A stretch of 64,000 nt of DNA. Source: Luteimonas panaciterrae. Lineage in GTDB: Bacteria > Pseudomonadota > Gammaproteobacteria > Xanthomonadales > Xanthomonadaceae. The stretch is taken from NCBI RefSeq assembly GCF_020511115.1, contig NZ_JAJAVH010000001.1, positions 682,001-746,000 of the forward strand, read 5' to 3'. Numbering within the stretch: the first letter of the stretch is position 1; each line of letters opens with the position of its first letter. The position numbers and the translations under genes are program-made. Shown one piece after another: positions 16,558 through 23,907 of the stretch. Under the pieces are notes generated by a model. The model was not told the origin of the DNA. It did not search any database and worked only from the letters and a program-made list of their open reading frames with translations.

Positions 16558-16746
16558 ATGTTGCCAAGCGTGGATGTGCAATGTCCGTATTGCGGCGAGT
16601 GGATCACGGTCCTGGTCGACGACTCCGCGGGCGAGCAGGACTACATCGAGGATTGCCAGGTGTGCTGCCGGCCGATCCGGATCGGCGTGGCCGTAGGCGA
16701 TGACGGCGAAGTGGATGTCACCGCGCGTTCCGAGGACGACGCCTAG
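16558..16746 (+). CDS. CPXCG-motif cysteine-rich protein
   Basis: 62 residues. CPYCGEW at 9-15 and CQVCCRP at about 36-42 form a zinc-ribbon pair, matching the small CPXCG family (PF14255). The acidic C-terminus (DDGEVDVTARSEDDA) is typical. GGGAGAAA lies about 6 bases before the ATG. Cytoplasmic, function unknown; commonly a single gene in this order. Confidence 0.88.
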   Translation: MLPSVDVQCPYCGEWITVLVDDSAGEQDYIEDCQVCCRPIRIGVAVGDDGEVDVTARSEDDA

Positions 16747-17072
16747 CACGGCGTGTCGTGATCGAGATCGCATTGCAGTGACCGGGCGACGATCGCGGCG
16801 TCACGGCCTCGTGCAGAGCCGTGTTTGTAAACGTTGTGTTGCATTCAGCGGCAACCGTTCGCGCGCGGAAGGCGAGCCGGCATCGCGATGCGCCGATGCG
16901 GGCGATGCGGACGGGCATTGCGACACGCCTAGACGCATTCGCGACGGAAGTGGTTAAGCGGATGTAAGCCCATCGTCCGCTGCGGGATCTGCGTTCATGC
17001 GTGCGGAGGCAAGGTCGCACCGTGCAGAAGCGATTTGCTATCGCGGCGCGCCCCTTACGTATGGAGAACTCG
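16747..17072. other. 326-base non-coding region upstream of EF-hand gene
   Basis: I find no convincing gene. Features: a GATGCG-rich patch at about 16880-16920 (GCGATGCG, CGATGCG, GCGATGCGG) and a direct repeat TTAAGC (16954-16959) / GTAAGC (16964-16969), 10 bases apart, about 105 bases before the EF-hand start. Repeats with this spacing are typical of OmpR/PhoP-type regulators, so this may be a control site. Confidence 0.35.
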
Positions 17073-17441
17073 ATGAACCTCACCCGCAAATCCCTGTCCG
17101 GACTGGTCGCCTTCGGCGCCGTACTCGCCATGCCGCTGGCATTCGCGCAGACCTCGCCGACCACGCAGGCCGATCCGGCGCAAACCACGCAGCCGACCAC
17201 GACCCAGAACGCTGAACCGGCCACGCAGCCGGCCGGCGCCGCGCAGCCCAAGCAGGTGACCTGGGCCGATCTCGACACCGACAAGGACGGCAACCTGTCC
17301 AAGCAGGAAGTCACGCCCGTGCCGAGCCTGACGCAAGTGTTCGACCAGGCCGACAGCGACAAGGACGGCAAGCTCACTGCCGACGAATACAAGGCTTTCG
17401 CCGCGAAGAGCGCCGGCACCTCCGGCCAGTCCGGCGGCTGA
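17073..17441 (+). CDS. Exported EF-hand protein
   Basis: 122 residues. GGAG sits 6 bases before the ATG at 17073, and a signal peptide follows (cleavage near AFAQ-TS). A Thr/Gln/Ala-rich linker (about 30-65) precedes two EF-hand loops, DTDKDGNLSKQE and DSDKDGKLTADE, each with the Asp/Asn/Glu ligands for Ca2+. Probably a periplasmic calcium-binding protein. A strong intrinsic terminator ends the transcript. Confidence 0.85.
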   Translation: MNLTRKSLSGLVAFGAVLAMPLAFAQTSPTTQADPAQTTQPTTTQNAEPATQPAGAAQPKQVTWADLDTDKDGNLSKQEVTPVPSLTQVFDQADSDKDGKLTADEYKAFAAKSAGTSGQSGG

Positions 17442-17472
17442 TCCACCAAACGTTCCGTTTCATGGTGTGCGC

Positions 17473-17497
17473 AGGCGGCCTTCGGGCCGCCTTTTTT
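17473..17497 (+). terminator. Intrinsic terminator after EF-hand gene
   Basis: AGGCGGCC TTCG GGCCGCCT followed by six T residues (17492-17497): a textbook terminator. Confidence 0.93.
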
Positions 17498-17522
17498 ATG
17501 GTTCGCGCGTCATAATCGTGCG

Positions 17523-18314
17523 ATGAACACAGCCTTGAAAACAGGGTCTCTGACAGTGGGATCTTCGACGGCGGGATCTTCAAGAACGGGAATCCGCACC
17601 GTCGCCTTCGACGGCGACGACACCCTCTGGCGCAGCCAGGATTATTTCGACGAAGCGCAATTGGTCTACGAACGCATCGTCGGCGCCTACGTCGATCTCG
17701 CCGACGCGCGCGTGCACGAACGCCTGTACGCCTTCGAGAAGGACAACATCGACTGGTTCGGCTATGGCGTGAAGGGCATGACGCTGTCGATGATCGAGGC
17801 GGCGGTGGCGATCACCGAGTCGCGCATCAGCGCCGCCGACGTACATCGCATCGTGCAGTTGGGCAAGGAGCTGCTGCGGCATCCCGTGGAGTTGCTGCCC
17901 GGAATCCGCGAGGCGGTCGAAGCGATCGCGGCGAGACACGACATCGTGCTGATCACCAAGGGCGATCTGTTCCATCAGGAAGCCAAGGTGCGCGATTCGG
18001 GATTGTCCGGGTTGTTCCGCCGCATCGAGATCGTCAGCGAGAAGGACGTGCCCACCTATGCGCGGCTGCTGGAGGAGTTGGACGTCGCTCCGTCGCAGTT
18101 CGTGATGATCGGCAACTCGCTGCGCTCGGACATCGTGCCGGTGCTGCAGCTCGGCGGCTGGGGGGTGCACATGCCGTACCACACCACGTGGAGCCACGAA
18201 CGCGAGGCCGATGTTGCCGGACTCGACGCGCGCATGCGCGTCAGCGCCGACCCGCAGGGATTGCCCGCGGCGGTGGCGTCGATCGTGGAGGCGGCCACGG
18301 AGCGCGCCGCATGA
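17523..18314 (+). CDS. HAD-family hydrolase
   Basis: 263 residues. The HAD motif I reads VAFDGDDTLW (about residues 26-35), motif II is VLITKG, and motif III/IV is PSQFVMIGNSLRSDIVPV. So it has the full catalytic set of a phosphatase of this superfamily; the substrate cannot be told. The first 20 residues are low-complexity (KTGSLTVGSSTAGSS). A CATAAT -10-like element ends exactly 6 bases before the ATG, which would make a leaderless mRNA. It overlaps the next gene by ATGA. Confidence 0.88.
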   Translation: MNTALKTGSLTVGSSTAGSSRTGIRTVAFDGDDTLWRSQDYFDEAQLVYERIVGAYVDLADARVHERLYAFEKDNIDWFGYGVKGMTLSMIEAAVAITESRISAADVHRIVQLGKELLRHPVELLPGIREAVEAIAARHDIVLITKGDLFHQEAKVRDSGLSGLFRRIEIVSEKDVPTYARLLEELDVAPSQFVMIGNSLRSDIVPVLQLGGWGVHMPYHTTWSHEREADVAGLDARMRVSADPQGLPAAVASIVEAATERAA

Positions 18315-18772
18315 TGCGGAAGAATTGCGCCCATCTGCATGGATCGGCGATCGTGCGTGTCGTATCGATTTTGTTCGCGCTGACGCTTGCCGGCTGCGGA
18401 GGCTCGCGCCAGTCGAACGCGCCGATCCCGGGACTCGGGCAGGGCGACGGCGAAGCGGAGTGGGGCGGGACCTTGTCCTGCACCGATTGCGACGGCATCG
18501 ACACCCATCTGCTCTTGCGGCGGCAGGGCAACGATCGCCGCTATCAATTGCTGGAGACGTATCTGGCCGAGGACGGCGATCTCGAGTTCGCCGAACAGGG
18601 CGAATGGAAGCAGGTGGACGCTGGCGTGCTGGAACTTCACGGCGACGAAGGTGGCCAGCGCACGTTCGCCGTCGTGGATGGCGGAGGCCTGCAGTTGCGT
18701 GACGGCTCGGGCGATGCCCTGCGGGGTCGCGAGGACGATGTTCTCCTGCCGCAGGCGTCGCCGGGACAATGA
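18311..18772 (+). CDS. NlpE-like lipoprotein (NlpE N-terminal domain)
   Basis: 153 residues, start overlapping the HAD stop (ATGA). The signal ends in LTLAGC, giving a lipidated Cys near residue 29. The mature part begins with AEWGGTLSCTDCDGIDTHLLL, the signature of the NlpE N-terminal domain including its CxxC pair, followed by RYQLLETYLAEDGD and EQGEWKQ. E. coli NlpE is an outer-membrane lipoprotein that signals copper or adhesion stress to Cpx. Only the N-terminal domain is present here. Coupled to the HAD gene by overlap. Confidence 0.8.
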   Translation: MMRKNCAHLHGSAIVRVVSILFALTLAGCGGSRQSNAPIPGLGQGDGEAEWGGTLSCTDCDGIDTHLLLRRQGNDRRYQLLETYLAEDGDLEFAEQGEWKQVDAGVLELHGDEGGQRTFAVVDGGGLQLRDGSGDALRGREDDVLLPQASPGQ

Positions 18773-18800
18773 TCCGCGAGAACTTGACGAGGAGTGTTCG

Positions 18801-19304
18801 ATGAAAACCGTTGCCGCCGCTGTTCTCCTCGTTTGCTTGTCGATCGTGATGACGGTGTCGCAGGCGCAGACGCCCGCCGTGGATTGGGATCCGCGCAGCG
18901 GTGATGCGTGGGTCGACCGCCAGCTCGGCGACATGAACCAATATGCCGCTCGTTATCGCGGCGCCTTCATCGATGAACTGGTGCGCTATCGCGCCGCGCC
19001 GCGCGATCTGGTCACTGAGCTGGTGATGAAACGCGGCTGGGCACCGGGCGATGTCTACTACGCCTGCGCCGTCGCGCAGCTGGTGGGCAAGCCCTGTCGC
19101 GCGGTGGTCGAGGTCTGGCAACAAGGGCATGCGGATGGCTGGCGCGCGGTGGCCAAGCAGGTGGGGCTGGGATCGCAACCCAATGCAGCGGGACGGATGA
19201 GGCAGAACATCACCGACAGCTTCGAGCGCTGGGGGCGGCCATTGGCGAAACCGTCTGAAAAGGCGAGCGCGAAGAAGAGCAAGGGATCGACCAAGGGTCG
19301 CTGA
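18801..19304 (+). CDS. Exported protein, short-tailed paralogue of the gene at 2938
   Basis: 167 residues. GAGGAG sits 8 bases before the ATG, and a signal peptide follows (cleavage near SQAQ-TP). The mature domain repeats the blocks of the 2938-3633 protein in the same order: GDAWVDRQLG, RYRGAFIDE, WAPGDVYYACAVAQ, KPC and GWRAVAKQ. The tail is only ~20 residues, again basic (KASAKKSKGSTKGR). No characterised family recognised. It lies 28 bases after the NlpE-like gene, so the HAD, NlpE-like and this gene form a likely operon. Confidence 0.75.
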   Translation: MKTVAAAVLLVCLSIVMTVSQAQTPAVDWDPRSGDAWVDRQLGDMNQYAARYRGAFIDELVRYRAAPRDLVTELVMKRGWAPGDVYYACAVAQLVGKPCRAVVEVWQQGHADGWRAVAKQVGLGSQPNAAGRMRQNITDSFERWGRPLAKPSEKASAKKSKGSTKGR

Positions 19305-19342
19305 CCCCGGAGAACGTCGCGAGCAAGAAGCCTAAAGAGCCC

Positions 19343-20341
19343 TCACGTCAGATGCGAACGCCGATAAGTCGCCGGCGGCTGTCCCGACCATTTCGAAAAT
19401 GCCTTCGTGAAGCTGACGCGATCGGCGAAGCCGAGCTTGGCGGCGATGGCATCCAGATCCAGCTCCCGGTCGATCAGCATCGCTTTGGCCAGATCGAAGC
19501 GCACCTGCGACTGCAGCATCGCGAACGAGGTCCCCGCTTCCTTGAGCTTGCGCTGCAAGGTGCGCGGCTCGACGCCCAGCCGCAGCGATGCTTCCGCCAT
19601 GGTGATCGATGGCGCGTGCCGCAGCATCAGCAGCAGCGTTCCGGTCAGGCCGTGCTCGGCTTGCAGCCGTTGCAGCCGTCCCTCCAGCAAGAGTTGCGCT
19701 TTGGCGTGCAAGGCCGGGGAGCCCGTCGGCAATGGCCGGTCAAGGAATTCCGCCCCGAACCGGATGGCATTGCGCGTGGCGCCGAAGACAGGTCGTGTGC
19801 CGAATTGCCGTTGATAGACGCCGAGCTCCGTCAAGGGCTCGTGCTGGAACGTCAGATCGAAATGGATGGAGTCCTGCTGCAGTACTTGTCCAAGAAACTT
19901 GGCGAAGACCACGAAGGCCGTCTCGATCAATTCCGGTGATCGGATCGTTTTCGTGCGTGCCTGCAAGTCGAAGTAGACGACCAACTGATCACCGATGATG
20001 CCGTAGCGCGACACCAGATCGGGCTGGACCAGATTCGGAATGTATTCCAGCAGCCAGACCGCCTCGCGCAGTGAACTGCTGGTGATCAGGAAGGCCTGCA
20101 CCTCCGGCACGTTCTCGAAAGCGAAATGCTCACCGACCACGAACGGAAAATATCCCTTGGTCGAGCGCAGCCTGCACAGTTCGAACAGGCGGGCGACGAT
20201 TTCCAGATCGAGCGGTGCTTCCTCCACATCGTGTCCGGGCACCTGGATGCCGACTTCCTTCAATACCGGCGCGATGTCGAAGCCGCACAGGGCGCCGACC
20301 GTGGTGAGCCTCGAAAGATCGTGGAGCGATATCGTAGGCAT
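19343..20341 (-). CDS. AraC-family transcriptional regulator (arabinose-binding-like N-domain type)
   Basis: 332 residues. An N-terminal ligand domain (about 1-200) of the PF12625 type contains AFLITSSSLREAVWLLEYI and FGTRPVFGATRNAIRF. A C-terminal double HTH (about 230-330) contains MAEASLRLGVEPRTLQRKLKEAG and IAAKLGFADRVSFTKAFSKWSGQPPATYR. Relatives such as OruR and MmsR-like proteins control catabolic operons. Divergent from the 20524-23868 operon, with 182 bases between starts holding a 20-bp-period direct repeat. Probable activator of that operon. Confidence 0.92.
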   Translation of the reverse strand: MPTISLHDLSRLTTVGALCGFDIAPVLKEVGIQVPGHDVEEAPLDLEIVARLFELCRLRSTKGYFPFVVGEHFAFENVPEVQAFLITSSSLREAVWLLEYIPNLVQPDLVSRYGIIGDQLVVYFDLQARTKTIRSPELIETAFVVFAKFLGQVLQQDSIHFDLTFQHEPLTELGVYQRQFGTRPVFGATRNAIRFGAEFLDRPLPTGSPALHAKAQLLLEGRLQRLQAEHGLTGTLLLMLRHAPSITMAEASLRLGVEPRTLQRKLKEAGTSFAMLQSQVRFDLAKAMLIDRELDLDAIAAKLGFADRVSFTKAFSKWSGQPPATYRRSHLT

Positions 20342-20432
20342 GTCCGGCAGTTCGATCCTTTCACTCGCGGCGGCGGTGCGACTGCACGGGTGTTCCTTTC
20401 AGCGCGAACCACGTCACGCTCGCCCGGCATCG

Positions 20433-20458
20433 TGTCGCATAAAGACACATCCTGTCGC
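20433..20458. promoter_or_regulatory. Direct repeat in divergent AraC/hydrolase promoter region
   Basis: TGTCGC at 20433-20438 and again at 20453-20458, 20 bases apart (two helix turns), with GACAC between them that also makes an inverted repeat with the first copy. The spacing suits binding by the two HTH motifs of AraC-type dimers. Confidence 0.45.
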
Positions 20459-20523
20459 CGCACATCATATCCCGCGCCACGTCCGGCCCCCTATCGTGCC
20501 GAGAGTTTGCTGGAGGGTGGGCA

Positions 20524-21408
20524 ATGAATAGCGCCGTGGGTCATGGCGAGGCGATCGTGCCGCGCGAGAATCTGGACTTCGGTCTCGATACGATGTCGGA
20601 CAAGTACTGGTTCCGGGGCGATCCCTACAAGACGCGCTACCTGGACGCGCTGCAGCTCGGCTTCCCGGACGGGGAGCGCTACTTCATCACCAGCGTCCGT
20701 GCTTTCCGCGACCGCATCACCGATCCGGTCATGCAGGAAGACGTGCGCAACTTCATGCGCCAGGAAGGCCAGCATGGCATGGCCCATTCCCGCTACAACC
20801 GCATGTTGCAGGCGCAGGGATTGCCAATCGAGCGCATGCTGGAGGAGTTCAAGCGGGTGCTCGACGCGGACACGGCGCGCTTCTCTCCCGAGTTCAATCT
20901 CGCCGCCACCGCCGGTTTCGAACACTTCACCGCGATGCTGGCCGAGGCTTTCTTCGCCCGCTCCTCGGTGACCGCCGGCGCCGACCGGCACATGGTGGCC
21001 CTGTTCGCATGGCACGCCATCGAGGAGATGGAGCACAAGGCGGTGGCTTTCGACGTCATGCAGCAGGTGGCGCACGTCGGATATGGAAAACGTGCCGGTG
21101 CAATGCTGTTCGCGACCTGGCGCATGGCTTCCCGCTCGTATCTGCTCACCGACATCCTGCTCAAGTCCGACGGCTTCGGTTTCTGGGCGCGTGCTGGGCT
21201 GCACCTCAAGAATTTCCTGTGGGTGTATGGCCCCAGGCGCGGTATCTTCGGCGCGCTGACGCCGAAACTGCTTGCCTACTTCAAGCCCGGATTCCACCCG
21301 AGACAGTTACCCAACATCCACAACTATCCGAACTGGGTCGAGGCTTATGAGCGCACCGGCGATCCTCTGATCGCCTGTCAGGCACTGTTGGCGGCCGCTT
21401 ATCGTTGA
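20524..21408 (+). CDS. PF10118-type metal-dependent (diiron) hydrolase
   Basis: 294 residues. Matches the predicted metal-dependent hydrolase family PF10118: DTMSDKYWFRGDPYKTRYLDAL, then MRQEGQHGMAHSRYN (ExxH), AGFEHFTAMLAE, and WHAIEEMEHKAVAFDV (ExxEH). These Glu/His pairs suggest a ferritin-like diiron site. A long helix-rich C-terminus follows. GGAGGGTGGGC precedes the ATG. It is the first gene of an operon with a flavin monooxygenase and an SDR, a grouping that suggests oxidation of a hydrophobic ketone or fatty compound. Confidence 0.87.
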   Translation: MNSAVGHGEAIVPRENLDFGLDTMSDKYWFRGDPYKTRYLDALQLGFPDGERYFITSVRAFRDRITDPVMQEDVRNFMRQEGQHGMAHSRYNRMLQAQGLPIERMLEEFKRVLDADTARFSPEFNLAATAGFEHFTAMLAEAFFARSSVTAGADRHMVALFAWHAIEEMEHKAVAFDVMQQVAHVGYGKRAGAMLFATWRMASRSYLLTDILLKSDGFGFWARAGLHLKNFLWVYGPRRGIFGALTPKLLAYFKPGFHPRQLPNIHNYPNWVEAYERTGDPLIACQALLAAAYR

Positions 21409-21482
21409 CGTTCAACCAACATGACGCCGCCAACACTACGGGTGGCACACGGACGAACTTGAGGAATCGCTTGAGACCTGGC

Positions 21483-22979
21483 ATGCCCACCGAACACCTT
21501 GATGTCCTGATCGTGGGAGCCGGCCTGTCCGGCATCGGCGCTGGCTACCACCTGCAGACGACCTGTCCGGCCAAGCGCTACGCCATCCTCGAAAGCAGGG
21601 CCGATCTCGGCGGCACCTGGGACCTGTTCCGCTATCCTGGCGTGCGTTCGGATTCGGACATGTTCACGCTGGGCTTTTCCTTCCGGCCGTGGAAGGAAGC
21701 CAAGAGCATCGCCGACGGCGCGTCGATCCTGAAATACCTGAAGGACACGGCGCGGGAGTTCGGCATCGATCGCCACATCCGCTTCGGTCATCGTGTGCTG
21801 TCGGCATCGTATTCCTCCGCGGAGGCGCGCTGGTCGGTCGAGGTCGAGACGGCCGACGGCACTGAGCGGCACCGCTTCACCTGCGATTTCCTGTTCCTGT
21901 GCAGCGGCTACTACGACTATGCGCAGGGCTACACACCGGAATTTCCAGGACGCGAGGCCTACACGGGCCAGTGGGTGCATCCGCAGCAGTGGCCGCAGGA
22001 CCTGGACACGCGGGACAAGCGCATCCTGGTGATCGGCAGTGGTGCCACTGCGGTGACGCTGGTGCCGGCGCTGGCGGACACCGCGGCGCACGTCACCATG
22101 CTGCAGCGCTCGCCGACCTACATCGCCGATCTGCCGTCGAAGGACATCGTCGCCAATGCGATCCGCGCGGTGTTTCCGGAAAGGGCCGCGCATCGTCTGG
22201 CGCGCTGGAAAAACGTGCTGATGACGATGGCGTTCTTCCAGCTGTGCAAGCGCGCACCGGGGCTGGCGCGGAAACTTCTGCGCCTCGGCGTGAGGAAGAT
22301 GCTGCCGAAGGGCTACGACGTCGACACGCATTTCGCGCCGGATTACGCGCCCTGGGACCAGCGCCTGTGCCTGGTGCCGGATTCGGATCTGTTCAAGGCG
22401 ATTGGTTCCGGCCGTGCGTCGGTGGAGACCGATCACATCGAGACGTTCACCCGCGACGGCGTGCGCCTGCGCTCGGGAAAGGAATTGCAGGCCGACATCG
22501 TCGTCAGCGCCACAGGCTTGAAGCTGCTGCTGCTCGGCGGCATCCGCGTCAGCGTCGATGGCGAGACGATCAACAGCGGCGAGCAGTTCGTCTACAAGGG
22601 GTTGATGGTCAGCAACGTGCCGAATTTCGCGTTCTGCGTCGGCTACACCAACGCCTCCTGGACGCTGCGTGCCGATCTGTCGGCCACCTATGTCTGTCGT
22701 TTGCTCAACCACATGCAGCGGCACGGCTACCGGCAGTGCGTGCCGCGCTGCGACCCGGATCGCCTGGAACCGCAGCCGCTGCTCAACCTCAATTCCGGTT
22801 ACATCACCCGCGCGACCGACGTATTGCCCAAGCAGGGTGGCGAGGCGCCATGGCGGATGCCGCAGAACTATCTGCTGGACATGAAGATCATGCGCTTCGA
22901 TCCGATCGAGGATCCCAATCTTCGGTTCTCGCGCGAAGGCGCCGAACCGGTGCTCGTCGTCGATGGGGCGACTGCTTGA
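21483..22979 (+). CDS. Flavin-containing (Baeyer-Villiger-type) monooxygenase
   Basis: 498 residues. FAD motif VLIVGAGLSGIGAGYHL begins at about residue 9, the NADPH motif ILVIGSGATAV at about 180, and between them YTGQWVHPQQW, a close match to the FxGxxxHxxxW fingerprint of flavin monooxygenases. The ATG at 21483 starts just ahead of the FAD motif; an in-frame TTG at 21405 overlapping the upstream stop would add 26 residues. Expected to insert oxygen next to a carbonyl using NADPH and O2. The substrate is unknown. Confidence 0.9.
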   Translation: MPTEHLDVLIVGAGLSGIGAGYHLQTTCPAKRYAILESRADLGGTWDLFRYPGVRSDSDMFTLGFSFRPWKEAKSIADGASILKYLKDTAREFGIDRHIRFGHRVLSASYSSAEARWSVEVETADGTERHRFTCDFLFLCSGYYDYAQGYTPEFPGREAYTGQWVHPQQWPQDLDTRDKRILVIGSGATAVTLVPALADTAAHVTMLQRSPTYIADLPSKDIVANAIRAVFPERAAHRLARWKNVLMTMAFFQLCKRAPGLARKLLRLGVRKMLPKGYDVDTHFAPDYAPWDQRLCLVPDSDLFKAIGSGRASVETDHIETFTRDGVRLRSGKELQADIVVSATGLKLLLLGGIRVSVDGETINSGEQFVYKGLMVSNVPNFAFCVGYTNASWTLRADLSATYVCRLLNHMQRHGYRQCVPRCDPDRLEPQPLLNLNSGYITRATDVLPKQGGEAPWRMPQNYLLDMKIMRFDPIEDPNLRFSREGAEPVLVVDGATA

Positions 22980-23025
22980 TGTACGGGAATACGCGGCGAC
23001 GCCGTTCGCTGGTCAGGGGGTATGT

Positions 23026-23868
23026 TTGAAAAGTTTCGAAGGACGTGTCGCCGCCATCACCGGTGCGGGTTCCGGCATCGGCCGCGCGCTTGCCTTGGGA
23101 TTGGCGACGCGGCAATGCCATCTGGCGCTCAGTGACGTCAACGCAGCCCGCCTGGAAGATACGGCGCGGCTCGCGACCTGGGCGCAGCCGGAGTTGAAGA
23201 TCACCACGGCCGTGCTCGATGTCTCGCAACGCGACGCGATGCATGGCTGGGCCGCGGACGTGGTGCGCGATCACAGCAAGGTCAATCTGATTTTCAACAA
23301 CGCCGGCGTGGCGCTGAGTGCGACCGTCGATGGAATGACCTACGAAGATTTCGAGTGGATCATCAACATCAATTTCTGGGGCGTCGCCAACGGGACGAAG
23401 GCCTTCCTGCCGTATCTGAAGGCCTCGGGCGAGGGGCATGTCGTCAACATCTCCAGCGTTTTCGGCCTGGCCGGTATTCCGGGGCAAAGCGCCTACAACG
23501 CCAGCAAGTTCGCCGTGCGCGGATTCACCGAAGCCTTGCGGCAAGAATTGGATCTGGCGCGATGGCCGGTGAGCGCCACCTGCGTGCATCCGGGCGGCAT
23601 CAAGACCAACATCGCGCGCGCCGCGCGCACCAGTCCCTCGGTGCGCGAGATCGGCCTGGATGATTGCGACAACGGCGAGAAAGCCGAGAAGCTTTTCAAC
23701 ACCACACCCGACAGAGCGGCCGAGGTCATCCTGCGCGGTGTGCTGCGCAATAAGCGCCGCGTGCTGATCGGACGCGATGCACAGCTGCTCGACAAGGTGC
23801 AGCGCTTGTTTCCCACGTCGTATCACGTACTCACGAACTTCATCATCCGTCGCGCGATGGCGAAGTGA
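23026..23868 (+). CDS. Short-chain dehydrogenase/reductase
   Basis: 280 residues. The cofactor motif TGAGSGIG (about 12-19), NNAG (about 90) and YNASK with catalytic Tyr and Lys mark a classical SDR. No ATG fits: a TTG at 23026 lies 5 bases after CAGGGGG and gives the family-like start MKSFEGRVAAITG. An earlier in-frame ATG at 22963 would overlap the monooxygenase by 17 bases. The extended C-terminus (RVLIGRDAQLLDKVQRLFP) is typical of SDRs found beside flavin monooxygenases. It probably makes or consumes the ketone used by that enzyme. Confidence 0.9.
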   Translation: MKSFEGRVAAITGAGSGIGRALALGLATRQCHLALSDVNAARLEDTARLATWAQPELKITTAVLDVSQRDAMHGWAADVVRDHSKVNLIFNNAGVALSATVDGMTYEDFEWIININFWGVANGTKAFLPYLKASGEGHVVNISSVFGLAGIPGQSAYNASKFAVRGFTEALRQELDLARWPVSATCVHPGGIKTNIARAARTSPSVREIGLDDCDNGEKAEKLFNTTPDRAAEVILRGVLRNKRRVLIGRDAQLLDKVQRLFPTSYHVLTNFIIRRAMAK

Positions 23869-23907
23869 CGCGGGTCTTGGAATCACTGGATGTGAAAATG
23901 CCCTGAC

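Noticed and set aside
16847-16945. GATGCG-rich patch as a replication or DnaA-box cluster
   Set aside because: No TTATNCACA boxes nearby and no replication gene; simple GC-rich sequence is more likely.
17580-19178. 532-codon open frame on the minus strand
   Set aside because: Covers three well-supported plus-strand genes; no recognisable domain.
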